64,000 nt of DNA, from NCBI RefSeq assembly GCF_954871325.1, contig NC_088775.1:89906805-89970804 (forward strand). The letters are read 5' to 3'. Below are positions 35,840 to 49,381 of the stretch, piece by piece. Numbering within the stretch: position 1 is the stretch's first letter; each line of letters starts with the position of its first letter. The notes below the pieces were generated by a model, which saw only the letters and a program-made list of their open reading frames with translations, did no database searches and was not told where the DNA came from. Made by a program: the position numbers and the translations under genes. Source of the stretch: Gordionus sp. m RMFG-2023. Taxonomy: Eukaryota; Nematomorpha; Gordioida; Chordodea; Parachordodidae.

Positions 35840-36734
35840 ATGATACATGTTTGATTATATAGCAATGAATGTTTTTAAAAATTTATTTTAAAATAAAATA
35901 TACTTATTTTGAAATAAATATTTTTTATTTCTTCTAGATATTGTTATTTTATGAAAAAAAGATAATTAAAAAATACAATATAATCATTATAACAAAATTA
36001 AAAATCCAAAAGTATATAAATTTTTTTGTGAATTTAAATTTGAATTTATCCTATGAGAAGATCAAAAGAAGTCTGTCCTACCTGACCCAGTGTTGATAAA
36101 TCTACTTCAATCAAATCCGTAAGCATTTTTTATATCTTTATAATACTTTATGTGGGATTCATTATCCTAAAAAGTAAAAACGACAGCAGTTTACATATAT
36201 AACAAAAATGTTTTATACCTGTGACGAATCAGCTGTGATTTCGCTAGTGGTTAATTTTGCACTGCCTAAGTAAATTGCGCTAACTATAAGTGCAGCACCT
36301 TTTCATGTATAAGTTAAAAAATAATTCGTTTTATTTTCCCGGGTCACCTTTCAAATTTTTCCATTAAGGTAGAAATATTTCCATAATGTGGCAAAATATA
36401 TATTAATTTTTTGTTTCAAATTTTTTTTTCTTACCTTATTTAAGTTTTTAATTGCATAACCAATAATTTTATGTGAATTACTTTTATAATATTAATTTTG
36501 TTTTTAAGAGACATTAACATTTTTTATATCATCTGTTAAATTTAACTAAGCATAAAGTCAAGGCATGTAACCAAGGATACCTGAAGGATTATAGTTTTAG
36601 TTAATAAATAGATAGTATTAAAAAAGTTCTCAGGATTTTCGCATGAAATTTACTATCATATTTTTTGCAGCAAAATAAGTCATGTTTGAAAAGCTTGTGA
36701 GACAAAATAGTATATAAATCAAAAGGCCTAAAGT
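35840..36734. other. AT-rich intergenic stretch
   Basis: No gene or element recognised. Confidence 0.4.
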
Positions 36735-38789
36735 CAGGGGCGAATTGGCCATAAGACCAGATGGGCATTTTGCCCACGAGTCCGCGAGAAAATGTCTATT
36801 TTTGAGGCCGATAAGAGGAAAATTCAAAAAAGAGGCCGATTAGAAAATAAAAATTATATGTTCACATTATTTTCTCTTATCATTTATTTATTTTATGATA
36901 TCTCTATGATTTGAATATCACTTTCCATGAGAATTGTCATGTCGTTTACTATTATAAATGCAAAATATCAATAACGTCGCTTGACGCTATTTCTTTTGTT
37001 TTTTTACAAAGGAAATGAAAACGCTTCCGTTTAAGTAAAGTGAAAGCTAAGTTTTGATTAATTTATCATATTATATTTTTATATATTGATTTATTGAAAT
37101 AATATAGCCAACATTTCTTGTTCTGAATTCCTTGCAATTAAATAAAATCCAGGTCAGTGAATCAGATAAAAGGATGGATGCTTGGGTGAAACATAATAAT
37201 TTATCTGGCCAAAATAAGATGAAAAGGATGTAAAAAATAGGTGAGATAGATGGATATATGGGAAAGAGTGCTTGCTCCCAATAATGATAAATGCACTTCT
37301 ATTTATAATAGATATCATTCAAGATAAAAACCTGATAATTTATGTAAATTTAAGACTCTAAGTACAGTTATAATATATTTGAAAATTTTTTAAATAATGG
37401 GGCCACTGTTATATCTTCAAAATAAAAAATTAGGTATTTTGTCTGCATCAAAAATGATAGAAGATGCTAAGTCTTCTATATCATCGATTATACATCGATT
37501 CACAATAAAGCAATAAAATGGCTTCTAATTTAAATTAAACACTTTCATATTTAAAGCTCCCGAAGAGTATCAGGTTACAGAATGCTGCCAAAAAATAGAA
37601 TAGGACGAGCGAAGAGAATATATAGTGACAAATGCCAAGATGAACGTCCTCAAGAATCGATTGAACTTTAAAGGTTCGAAGTATTTCCAAACAGCTTGTC
37701 GGAACGGCTTGAGAGCTTATTTTGAATGTGCAATATTTGCATCCAAGACATTTTGATGAAATAAATAGTATAAGGTATTTGTGAAAAGTACTTGGAAAAA
37801 CTGACACAATTGACATATATTTTGAATGCTCAATTTACATAACGAATTATGTTCATTTGCCAGCGTATTCAAAAATTTGGTAGCAGAATTAAATGAAACG
37901 GACGATGATAACGTATGTACAAGTGAGGAATCAAATAAAGAATATGGAATATTACATTATCATAATAACTCAGAGTGTGATAATAAATGCAAGTGTTTAA
38001 TATGTATGTATAAAATTCTTAAAAGATACAATATGCATACAAGTGAAATTTATTTTTGGCAAATGAATGTATTTTAACTTTGGAATTTACGCACGTTAAT
38101 TGGGAGAAAACTAGTAAATTGAAAATTAAAAAATAAGCTGAGAGCTAATATTGAACAAGAAAAATTAGAAGCGTTTTTAATGATGTCAGTTGAACGAGAA
38201 CCATTACCGCAGATTGAACTAGAAAATATTCTTGTATATTTGCGCAAAAGTTCAAAGTTAATGAGAGATTTATTAACATTATATATTTTCTTAATTCTTT
38301 TATTTGAATCTTATTAATATCTATTTACAATATGATCGGTGCCTGATTTTATAAGTGCATAAATTTTATTCTCTGTAAAATTGATTAACTTTTATATGTG
38401 TAATTAATTGATTTGATATATTGAGTATGTATTTTTTTATATTTAACATGTGATGTATGATTTGATTTTATAGTGCAATATCGTTGTAAATCTATATAAA
38501 TATATGTGTGCAATGAATATTATTTTATATAGGGAATGAATATGATTTTAGATGTGCATTTTTTAAAAATAAAATATATTATTATTGTATAATACTATTA
38601 TTTTTTTTACTAAAAATGTAAATCGTTTGAACTTATTATTAAAAATAAGAAGTAATAAAAATCAGGTAAATCGAAGAAGATTTAAGGGAACCCGGTCGAA
38701 GTATGGGGACGAAGCCCCCATATAAACATATAAATGAGGCCGCTATAAAAAAATGCCCACGAGGCCGTAGCGCCGTCAGTCCGCCTCTG
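36735..38789 (+). mobile_element. Decayed ZMYM-type hAT transposon
   Basis: The left end reads CAGGGGCGAATTGGCCATAA; the right end, read inward from 38,789, is CAGAGGCGGACTGACGGCGC. Both resemble the CAGGGGCGGACTGGCC ends typical of hATs that encode ZMYM1/'52 kDa repressor'-like transposases. Plus-strand fragments agree (see 37,400-38,320). No exact 8-base duplication remains. It abuts a repeat (38,790-39,125) whose inverted copy at 47,930-48,262 lacks the element at that junction. Confidence 0.75.
37400..38320 (+). pseudogene. Decayed ZMYM-like hAT transposase
   Basis: Plus-strand pieces in shifting frames include 'GILSASKMIEDAKSSISSI' (about 37,437), 'PEEYQVTECCQKI' (37,558), 'LNLHNELCSFASVFKNLVAE' (37,829) and 'KLRANIEQEKLEAFLMMSVE' (about 38,129-38,190). 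The last matches the C-terminal hAT dimerisation region, where relatives read 'LRSTMSQERLxxLALLSIE'. Numerous stops and frame changes make it non-functional. The minus-strand frame at 37,535-37,816 is a shadow. Confidence 0.6.
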
Positions 38790-39125
38790 CCGATGGCCGT
38801 GAAAAAGTGGGACGAAAGCCAGCTAAGGGGGTTCTAGATGGTTTCCATAGTAAAGCTGGATATGCCACTTTAAGGTAGAAAAAATACATTTTCATTTATA
38901 GATTAAGGAACTAAGCGGAATCTTTGAACCAGAGTTTTGGAGAATATTTCCCAAACTTAACCCCAAAATATTTAGGAGTATGAAACCAAATCCCTATTTT
39001 CCCTGTCATTGATTTTCCTAAATAATATAAATAAAACTAACCTTAGATTATATGAGATATCAGAAATATTTTTAATTTTTGTATCTATGGTTATAACAAA
39101 TAACCTTTATAAATTTTAAAGAAAG
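38790..39125 (+). repeat. Dispersed repeat, inverted copy at 47,930-48,262
   Basis: Begins CCGATGGCCGTGAAAAAG and ends at TATAAATTTTAAAG. It is strongly similar to the reverse complement of 47,930-48,262; part also recurs at 63,790-63,960 in this orientation. In the other two places it neighbours BTB-unit flanks, so it probably belongs to the duplicated BTB block. Confidence 0.7.
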
Positions 39126-40875
39126 GGAGACCGGGGATGATTGGGACATTTTTCGTTCAAACCTTAATAATTTTAATATTAATAAACTAATCTGAATAAT
39201 TAAAACATCTTCTTAATCCCAAAATTATAGGCTATTTTAAATAATTAATATTATTTTATGAAGATTATATTTTTTTAGAAAATTGAATTTAAAATAATTT
39301 TTTTTGTCCCAGCATATAGAATAATAATATGCCAACTTGAGGATTTAATATTCTTGAAATTTAAAATGTAATTATAATTATTTTTAATATAATTAATAAG
39401 ATTTTTAAACATACAATGTATATTCCTTTATTATTGAATATATCTAATAATTTAATTTTTAAATTATATCTCCCAGTTCGGGTTCATAATATTTTAACTA
39501 ATTAGTTTCTAAATTTCTTGGTTCTTAAATTTTCTTTTTCGTTTAACAATCTGAGGATAACGTGGATAAAAAAAAAATAGGACCCCTCATTTTCTGATGT
39601 ATTAAATAAAAAATATTATTATAAAAATATTAATAATGTTTTATATATTTTCTATTAAAATTTATAAATAAAAAAATTTGTATCACTTATATCGTGTATA
39701 TATAAATAATATGCATTAGTTATGAGGCTTAGATTTTAGTGGATACTAGGGTTAGGTAAACCAGGAGTTTGGCAATCCCCTTCATCCCATTTTTAATATA
39801 AAAAGAATTTTATCATAGTATAGCTATTACTAGTAAGCATCTTTTAGCAATTAGAATTGAAAATAAAATTTTGATATCAGATTCATACATAAGATTTTTA
39901 CATAACAAAATTTTAATTTTTAATAATTTATAAAATCATTGATTATAAATTAATTGCAAAATTAATCCATCTTTTATAATTTGAGAAAAATTTGTATTTA
40001 TTTTATCATGATATCCTCTATATCATGATCAGTGAATTTAGAGCTAGCAGGGCTTGCAAAACCATACACATCAAATATGGCTGTTCATATATTTTTAAAG
40101 AAGTGCACCTTGACTATTAGAAAAATAATGTTCATTATTGTAATGAGGAGGGTCGATCATTTTGAAACTTTATTTCGATAATATTAATTGTAAGATTTAT
40201 TTATTTTAAAAAAAAATGATAAATGTTTTAATATTTTAGTATTTTTAATTTGTAATAATTTACGAATATATAATTATAATCATAAAGTAAATCAAATCAT
40301 TCTGTTCAAATATATGCTTGTTGTCGGTTTTTGTTATCACATAAGTAGCGCCATCAAGATCTTTTGCTTTAAATAATTATCAGTCAAAGTGGGCATGTCA
40401 CGTCCGGTATTGGCTATATACATACAGATATTACACTCGTTCAACATATAGTATAAAAAATTCCATTATACTTATAGAGGAAATATGACATAAATGGCCA
40501 TGTTTGAAGACTGGCCATCACTATTTTACTTTTTATTAAAGATCAAAGTGTATAATAAATTTTTATATAACTGAAAAATTATATTAAAATAGGTCTTTTA
40601 CAAGTATTTCATATTGTATTATTTCATATATATAATAAAAATTTTACATAATATTTTATGGCTAGTTAACACATAGTATATGGCCAGTCAATGCATTGAC
40701 CAGAAAAACAACTTTCACAATTCCTCATCTAGCTCATAAACTAGAGCTTTGATTTTTATTTTAAAGATTAATAATTACACTACGCATTGATATAAAATTT
40801 GTTAGTTAAACCAAATTTCAATACAATTTTTTTAAAAAAGCAAAAACATGGCCAATCATGGCACAGTTCCCCTAA
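39125..40875. mobile_element. Possible non-autonomous pogo-type element
   Basis: Left end GGGAGACCGGGGATGATTGG, right end approximately its inverse (CCAATCATGGCACAGTTCCC then CTAA). The GGGGAGACCGGGG word is the same as that next to the pogo/Tigger gene at 54 kb. The interior is AT-rich and non-coding. Confidence 0.35.
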
Positions 40876-41159
40876 TATTAGCGATAAACACATATTTTTG
40901 TAAACGAACTCATTTTGATACTTATTATTTCTGTTTGGCCAAGGCTATATTTTGGTATGTTTTAAGTGTTTGATGACATTGTTAATCTTCATATTTTTAT
41001 CTTGTGTTTTTCGATATATTTATTTCGTTTTTTAATGTTTAAATCTTGCTTTATTGCAAAATTGTTAAATATAATAATAGGTAGATTGAAATGGCTAAAT
41101 GTTAAATATTTGTTTATGCATTTCACCGAATTTTAATAATTATTTATTACATTCATAGA

Positions 41160-41560
41160 TGGCTGAGGAGGGTGACAAGTAATGAAGGGAGGATTCACAA
41201 TTTTTAATTTATAGGTATGTTAATACCTAAGCCAACTTTTCAAGCGCGACAGATGTCTATTGTAAAAATGCCAATCCTTATTTTCGAGAGAGACAATATT
41301 TTGCAAACACAGAAACCTTTTGAATGCTATTTATTCCTTAAATCATACGTTGTAGCTGTTGAAAAAAAGAAGAAATAAATTTAATATAATACATTAAATG
41401 CCAGTTATTTTCTGACAGGGGAATTAAGTTTTCCTTGGTGGTGGAGGAAAAACATGATCATCACGTGGGTTGACGAGGAACAATGGAGCTCTCTTTAGAT
41501 GACTTTTGGGGTGAAGAATACATGAAGCTGGATAATTATTATTTATAATCTTTATATTTT
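41160..41560 (+). CDS. Candidate small multi-exon gene, unidentified
   Basis: ATGGCTGAGGAGGGTGAC at 41,160 has a good start context. An open segment from ATG 41,218 codes for 'MLIPKPTFQARQMSIVKMPI...' ending 'VVAVEKKKK'. After a TTTCTGACAG acceptor-like site at 41,419 comes a segment readable as '...FPWWWRKNMIITWVDEE...'. Codon composition is less AT-biased than the surroundings. I cannot find a splice pattern that joins all three in frame, and I do not recognise a family. It may be a host gene with small exons, a decayed one, or chance. Confidence 0.2.
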
Positions 41561-44303
41561 TTTAATGAATAAGTATTAGATATTTTTAAAAAATTAATCT
41601 ACGATAAAAAATAATACCTTACTTGAAATTCACTAACTGAAAAAATTGATCTACGAGAAAAAATAAAACCTTACTTGAAATCCACTGCTGTACTCAAATT
41701 ACAATTTAGATGAACTATAACTCAAGACGGTAATTTTGTAACAACACGATATTTTAATTCTAATATACACTAGATTCCTTCAAAAATGGGATCTAAAATA
41801 TTTGAAGAATTTACGGAATTTTATGAAAATTTTTTTTATCCCGACTTAAAAATTAAGATAAAGAATCGATGGTTTTGCTTCTTTTAAATAATAATTTCTA
41901 TGGGATTAGGCTATAAAGGAATTGGTAATTTTTGTTCAACTTTATAAAAAATGCGTTTAATTTTTATTCGAGCCGAATGACTATTTATTTTTAAAACCTA
42001 ACCGGAAACGAACTCTACGAATATTTATTAGTCTTGTTTGATTTCAATTTTATAATAGAAATAAATGAATATTTAAAAATATGACCCAAATAGCCCCAAC
42101 CATAAGGCCCCTGTCTGAAGTCAGTTCGAGTTCGGTCGGACAGACCTCTGAAATAAGAGTTAAACTAATTATTAAGCATCGGGCTGGCGATATACTAACA
42201 TTTTTTACACAAATGGGCGGACGAATAGATTTAAAAATAAACTACGGGCAAGCAAGTGAATGGAACGTTGAAAATTCTAAGCAAGAGCGGGTAAGCGATC
42301 TAGAGACTAATAAGTTCCATTGTAAAATATTTTAAAGCAAAAAAAAACTTACGAATTTCAATTATATATGTATAGGAACAATGGGTCGGGCAGTACAAAC
42401 TTCTTTTGATATATAGGATACGCTTAAATTATATAAATTAACTTGGATTTAAAATTTTTGTCATTAAAAAGTAATAAAAATATTTCTATTTCCTGACTTG
42501 TATTATTATTTAGTTATCCTATCACGTTATGTTGAAAATGGAAAGAAAATAAAACAAATTATGATTACAAAAATTTTTTTGCCCTATCCCCATAGTTACG
42601 GCCCTGCATTTCTATGAGATATGAGCAAAATCTCCAGGTTTGCCTAATATTCTTAGCTAAATTATTGGGATATTCATTTCTGAAAAAAGAACTGTTTCAT
42701 AGCATTAATCCAGATGCTATGAAAATACTCTTTAAAAATAAGTAAAATGAAATTCATAAACAAGTTTTTAATTATATAGAAACTTTATCAACCTTATTAT
42801 AAACAAAAAAAATTTTCCAAGAAAGTATTTACAATATTTAATAAAAAATATTAATTATTTTATTATGTTAGTTAGATGGGTTACATGAACAAAACAATTT
42901 ACAAATAAAAATATAAAAATAGCATTAATCATATAAATGGTTTGTTTGTTAATTATTATTCTCTTTTTTATCATTTTAATTTTATTTTATTCAAACTATT
43001 CCAAGATATTTTTATTACTAGATTAATATATTTTTTTACCAATTAATATTTATTCAAACAATTAAGAAGGTAAAATAAATTTATATAATTATATTAACGT
43101 ATATTTATGCAACTATATATCTAACTTCGGTCACCATCTAAAAATTCAAACTTATATCATTACGTTTCTTTTAATCATAGTTATAAATTTATTTAAATCT
43201 TTTTAATTTAAAATCAGCTCAAAGTTCTCGTAAATTCCAATTTTAGCTCAGCCAGAGCGAATTAATTTTTTTAATTTTATTTTTCAATATTTCGATTAAT
43301 TGTTATTGTGTTTTTATGAACAACTAAAAATATACAAATCAACTTAATTAAAAATAAATTATTTGGTATTATTTTATATAAAAAAATTCTAAATCCAAAA
43401 AGGACAAAACGGTAAGTAAAATAATTGTTTTTTTTAAATTCAAATTTTAGCCTATCTTATATAATGATCAAAAAAGGACTGTGTTGCCACAAACCAGTAT
43501 TGCTAAATGTATCTCACTCATATTCTTAAGTTTGTATTGATAATATTATGCTTGGAACTCTCATTAACCTAAAAATAAAAAAAAACGGAATGGTTATTAC
43601 TCACCAATTGTTTAAATTATTTTAACCCACATGTCCAAATCGTCCATGCTTTTTTTAAAATTTATTCACCTGCCCACTTGATAAAAAATGTTGTTAACCA
43701 AGAGCCAGATGCTTAAAAATTATTTGATTGCTTTGTTTCTTTTATGAATTCTTATCAAAATAACTAAAAATGGCGGATCGGGTTCCTTAAAAATATTTGG
43801 GGAGAATATCTACCAGATTCCTCTATTTAATATAGGCACAGCCCTTCAGTTTTGATCTAAAAATAAATATTATAATATATACAAGCTCGTCTTACCCTGT
43901 CAACCCATTGTTTAAAAAGCTTGCACCGTTTCGGATTTGTAAATTATATTTTAAGCTCAGCTGGATTTTTTTAGTTCTATTTGACAGGTGCCACATAAAC
44001 CGTGTCTGTAGATGACCCGAAAATAGACATTGTTTCTAAAGACTGGGATAAGAGATCATAATTGCCTATTCTTTTTATCTATAGGTGAATACCGAAATAA
44101 AATGTCACTAGTTAATTAGGATGTGAAATTTAGTTAGCCTTCATTATTGAAATTTAGTCAGAAATTTGTGTTAATAACTTATTAATAAGATATTCGATTT
44201 ATATAATTAACATCCTATTCCTAACCATGCCAATATTACCTATCATTAAATGTAAAAATTTTTACAATACATTTATAAATATGTCGTTTTTATTTAGGAC
44301 ATA
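41560..44303. other. Mostly non-coding; possible worn hAT end
   Basis: GGACAGACCTCTG at 42,138-42,150, preceded by CCCCTGTCTGAAGTCAGTTC, looks like a degraded CAGAGGTCTG-type hAT terminus. An open frame at 42,081-42,335 covers it and is probably chance. The rest is AT-rich. Confidence 0.35.
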
Positions 44304-45637
44304 ATGGAAAATTTTAGAGAATTAAGTATTCACACGAAAACAGGTGAGAGTCTATATAATAGTTCCTATATGTCAGATGTTAGATTCGAGGTTATTCCAT
44401 TTAAAGCAACTTTCATTTATTTAATCATTTAAGGTTGAAGAGAACATAATATACGCACATAAAAATCTTCTATCATATAAAAGTGAAGTGTTTTATACCA
44501 TGTTTTATGGTAGTGTGAAGTTCGACGAAAGTTGTGTACGCATTGAGGATCTGACAAAGAATGCTTTTGAAATCATATTGAAGTTAAATTTTTGATATAA
44601 ATGTGTATATTTAGTTATGAAAAAAATATTCTGCTTTACTGCTACTATAAATATATATACTGGTGAAATTGATTTCGAAGATATGGAGATCGAAATACTT
44701 TTAGAAATTTTATATGGAGCGAAAAAATATATGCTGAGGGATTTAATATCAAAATGTGTAAAAGATATGAATAATCCTAAATTTCTTATCCCTCCTCCCG
44801 CTAAACTACCACCACCTGAATATTTCGAAAAACGTATTTGGAGGGCTTTTAAATTATATTTGGCGTCATCAATACATCCAGAAATAGATATCAGAGAATT
44901 GTTTAGATGTAAATGTTTATTAGTTTTTATATCTGATGATTATTTTAATTTTTAGCGTCTGGGAAATAAGGTTTGTATTTAATCGGTATTCCTAAACGCA
45001 ACCATTGATATGATACAAAAATTTATCCCATATTTAAATGAGGAAAAATGTACAACAAAGCAATATTATTTACGAATTTCTGATTAAATGGGAAAAGAAT
45101 GAATGTACCAAAAGTCATGGCCCTGTTACTTCAAGCTATATACTATCTAAATTATCGGAAAACAATTTCGACCTATATTTCCGATTATATGCTATATTTC
45201 AGAGGCTCAGATATCATAAAATCTAATTGGCGAACCTAAACTTTTAGATGATTCTGAAATAAGCGATATTTTGATTAAAAAAATTTCTTTTTCCGACAAT
45301 AATTACAGTCCTAGGTATGATTGCTGTTACCCTGCTTTTCGAAATTCATATTTTGAGATAAAGGAGATGGTTTTCATTTCTCAAATTTATTTAATAGGAA
45401 TAGAGTCGGATTCCCGTAATTGTTTAGTTACTATAACAGTAAAATTGGACAAGAATAACAATTTACCACTACGAGAAAAGAATGACTGAAGTTAGAGAAT
45501 TTTTACCCGTAATAGGAATTTATATGCCCTGCGTTTATAAAATCAAGTTAAATGATGCTGATTCTTCAGAAGTTGAAATAAAATGGGAATCAAACAAAAT
45601 AATAACGAAAAGTTCGAAAGATTGCAAAATTTATTGA
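44304..45637 (+). pseudogene. BTB-BACK-PHR copy C, decayed
   Basis: ATG 44,304: MENFRELSIHTKTGESLY... 'SYMSDVRFE', a short intron (GTTATTCC...TTTAAG, ending at about 44,433), then 'ENIIYAHKNLLSYKSEVFYT' and, after the next intron position, 'IYTGEIDFEDMEIEILLEIL' and 'RDLISKCVKDMNN'. The loop 'IPPPAKLPPPEYFEK' is longer than in copies A and B, followed by 'KLYLASSIHPEID'. BACK and PHR pieces continue to 45,637 but in several frames, and the second intron lacks a clear acceptor. Multiple lesions make it a pseudogene, more diverged from A/B than they are from each other. Confidence 0.75.
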
Positions 45638-45639
45638 TC

Positions 45640-47925
45640 TACTATATTTGTAAAAGTCCTTCATTGTGTTATTTATATCTGTTTACAAAGTTTTTTGTTA
45701 GTTTAAAATATTGTCAAAAACTATTCGTGTATTTATGTTAACATTCATGTCTGAAATTTTTGATAATCTTTAGTTAAGGATCGGTTCTTTAATAATTGCA
45801 TATGATTTTAAATATAGCTCCGGTTATACTGTCTTGTTTGGAAGAAACCATAATTTTTTAACCAATAAATTTGCTTAATATTTTATTTTTTTAAAAGTTC
45901 CAGACATTTAAAAAATTGTTTTTTTTATTAAGAAAAAAGCGAATGACAAACGGAAGAAAAAAAATAAAATAGCTATAAATTATAAAATATAAGATTTTAA
46001 ATAACAAGATATTTTTGAAAGAGAAATAAATGTAGGCATATAATAAAACACTTCATTTGGCAGGTATTACGAGTCATCAATTATTTAAGCCTAATTACAG
46101 GTTATGTGACATTAGAGTATATAGTTGGTAAGTCATTCACAGATTTCACTAATAAAGAAATTTATTAACCCAGCATGAAGGAATTACTATATAATATACT
46201 AACCGTAAAAATTACGAACCAATTGAGAATGAGACATAATTTTATAATATAATATTCATAAAACTAGGTTTAATACAAATATGTTTATGTAAATAAAATT
46301 TAATTATAAAAGTCGCATTCAGCAGATGCCTTTTTCAGTGTCCATAGATTGTCGTCATACGCCATATATTTGATGGGTACTTACAATTAGTACGAAAAAA
46401 TTTTGATGGATTGATACTTATAGAGCGTCTCAAAGTGATGCTATTTAGGCTAATATGTAATTTTCGGAAAATTTGACCCAAAAATTATTGTGAAGCTGAA
46501 ATACTTAATTTTTATTAGAAATTAACTAGATTCGGTAAGGCTTAACAAAAACTTACTGATCAGCAGCGAAAAAGTATATTATTTTAACCCTAAGAGCGGT
46601 TAAGGCCTATTACGAAGCTCGTTGCGTTAGCGATTAACTCATTGCTATGCAACAAAGATAAGGGTGAGATAAAGAGAAATTAGCAGTATTATATGACACC
46701 AAATCCACTTCATTAGGTAAAATCCTTTAGATATCTAGGGCTGTAGAGGTACAGCCAATGTATCTATTATTTTTTTACAGGAATACGCGGTTCAAGGCCA
46801 TTGTGGCAAACTCATAAACCGAGGATTAGAGTTAGGATCAAAAAAAATACAAGGATAGAGTAATATAATATTAAATAATGCCCTAAAAAATATTTCTTCA
46901 TATAATTAAATTTAGTTTGTCTGCGTCACGACAGTAAAACAATGTTTTTACTATATTTTGGAAACGTTTAGACAAGATTAGCGTTTAGGTAAAAAAAAAG
47001 AAGTAGTCAAATATTATTATGTAGTGTCAATATATAAAAAAATGGTTTAACATTTAATCATATGGTATGGGCGGGGAGGTGGTATTGCTGAATATGCTAA
47101 GATTATCATAAATTTATTACCTCTATCATTTCAACAAGTGCAAAAATAAATTTATAAAAAAATATCCTTTTCCTTAGCATTAAAAAAAAAGATTTTAAAT
47201 TAGGGTATTTTTGTCCTGGAGTATATTTTTTTCACTGTCTATTTGTCCAGAACATTTATGTCATAAATTCATTGAATTTACTTCTACGTATTAAGGAGTT
47301 ATTTTCTAATAAAAATCGATATCAGATCCCGGTTGGGGTAATTATATTTTATTAGGATCGGTGAAAAAATTGAATCCGATGGCAGGCTTGTAATTCGACC
47401 AGTAAATATATTTAGCCCGAAGCATTTTTGCGGAAAATATGGATTACGAAAAAAATGCGTTTGCGATGATGAAAATAAAATGTGTCATTTCTTGTAGAAT
47501 TATCCATTTAGTGATGTGCAAAAAATATTGTACTAGAGAAAAAAATATTAAACTTATGCCATAAAAAATAACTCATATAACTTAAGCACGTAGATATTCT
47601 TGGAAACGATTACTAAATCTTGGTAGAAAAAAAAGAATGTTAAACATGACAGGGATGTGAAGATAGACCATACCCGTATTTTTACTATAATCATTTCCTT
47701 TCTCGTCGAAAGTAGCTATCTACCTATTTTGGGCTAAATTTAAAAATCTTCACTTTTTATCAATTTAAATATTTTGCGTGATTTTTATTCATGAATTATT
47801 TAAAAGATGTCTTCTTTAAGGTTATTTCATCTTGTAAGATATATTTGTTCAAAGTTTAGGGAGATATTTATCTTAGACACTGATTTTTATCCACTTCTTT
47901 ATATTGCTAAATATACTTTAAAATT
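45640..47925. other. Intergenic stretch, nothing firm
   Basis: A less AT-biased patch at 46,560-46,860 has no readable long frame in any phase. No element ends or arrays recognised. Confidence 0.4.
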
Positions 47926-47929
47926 TATA

Positions 47930-48262
47930 AAGGTTATTTGTTATAACCATAGATACAAAAATTAAAATATTATATTTTTGATATCTCATATAATCTAAGG
48001 TAAGTTTATTAAATATTATTTAGGAAAATCTATGACAGGGAAAATAGGGATTTGGTTTCATATTTCTAAATATTATGGGGTTAGGTTTAGGAAATATTCT
48101 CCCAAACTCGGGTTCGAAGATTCCGCTTAGTTCCTTAATCTATAAATGAAAATGTCATTTTTTTCTACCTTATTATGGCGTATCCAGGATTTTCTATGGG
48201 AAGAAGCCATCCAAACCCCCGTTAGCTGACCTTCGGCTACCTTTTTCACGGCCATCGGCCTT
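47930..48262 (-). repeat. Dispersed repeat, inverted partner of 38,790-39,125
   Basis: Ends at CTTTTTCACGGCCATCGG. Its partner at 38.8 kb ends at the same bases, where the ZMYM-type hAT begins, so this locus shows the site without that element. Confidence 0.7.
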
Positions 48263-48568
48263 GTCTTATGTTTGAGCTATTCTATTAAATTCAATAATAA
48301 TTATACAAGTTTTTAGCTTTTATCTACTAATTCGCGCATAGATATTTAAAGAAGAAATAAGGTTTATAACTCAATTTTAATTATTTTAAGTTAGATATAT
48401 TAATAAATTTTTAAATTTAAAATTTAAATAAAGTTTACATTTTCTTTAGAAAATTTGGTTTAAAAAACTAGCCTCAGCTTAAATTCTTATACAATAATAA
48501 GATTAATAAAAAAAAATTTATTGAAAATGCTAATTGTAGTGTGTATAAAATATTGACTAAAAAATAAT

Positions 48569-48790
48569 TTAAAAAACAAAAAATTTATTAAATATTATAA
48601 TTATAATGTGATTTTTAATTTTCGTGAGATTTGCCAATTCATCAAGAATTTCGTTTGTCGTTGGAAACAAAACTCTGTGGATCTTAGAACTGACCTCGAG
48701 ATTCGGAAGTAGTATTTCGTAAATAAGTTTTCTTCTCAAGTTGGAAAAGGTCCTTTCATTCGTACACGTTGCAATAGGCAAATATGCAAG
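48569..48790 (-). pseudogene. hAT transposase C-terminal scrap
   Basis: The minus strand reads 'LPIATCTNERTFSNLRRKLIYE', the hAT dimerisation motif (relatives: 'LPVSTASNERSFSTLRRIKTYL'), then an unrelated-looking tail 'NEILDELANLTKIKNHI'. The remainder of the transposase is not found and no terminal repeats were resolved. It sits between two dispersed repeats (47.93-48.26 and 48.9-49.25) that are adjacent at 63.5-64.0 kb, so it probably belongs to an insertion that separated them. Confidence 0.65.
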
Positions 48791-49381
48791 AATATAAAAA
48801 AAAATATTTAGAAATTAATCCAAACCTTACACCGATTGAGCGCATCAATTAGCATGCTCAGGTAAAGTAATAAACGTAGTAAATATTTATACCACAATTC
48901 GAACTCAAGTTTAAATTGATTTTATTTTTGAATAATGCTAATATATTCACAAGAATAGGAAATTTTCATAAAATATGTTTTGTTGGAAAATTGAAATTCA
49001 AATATTTTCAAAATTTTGAATGGTAGGAGGGGGGGCGGGAATATATTCCCCCATGGTATTTCACCTCTTAATTATTTTCCTAAATAATTATTTATTTTGA
49101 ATATATTTTTTCTATGTCATATAATAAATATCAAACATGTTCTCTCAAAAATAAGAATATTTATTACTTTATAAAAAAAAATTTTTTCAATTATCAATTG
49201 ATAAGAATTTATAGAATTATGTATTCGATCTTTTCTTTTTGTTTTCAAATAAACCCACTAGAAGTTCAGAATTGATTATGGTTGCAAATGTTTTATTAGA
49301 TAACATGATACATTAAAATGATAATAAAAAATACAAAATTTTTACGCGGTAATATGTTATTATTGTTAGGAATTAGTATTT

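Noticed and set aside
37535-37816. 93-residue minus-strand frame
   Set aside because: Shadow of the decayed plus-strand ZMYM-type hAT transposase.
42081-42335. 84-residue plus-strand frame
   Set aside because: Overlaps a probable worn hAT terminus (GGACAGACCTCTG) and has no recognised domain.
48100-48135. GGGTTCGAAGATTCCG, resembling a tRNA T-arm
   Set aside because: No matching acceptor stem, D-arm or anticodon arm around it, and the same bases occur in a dispersed repeat.
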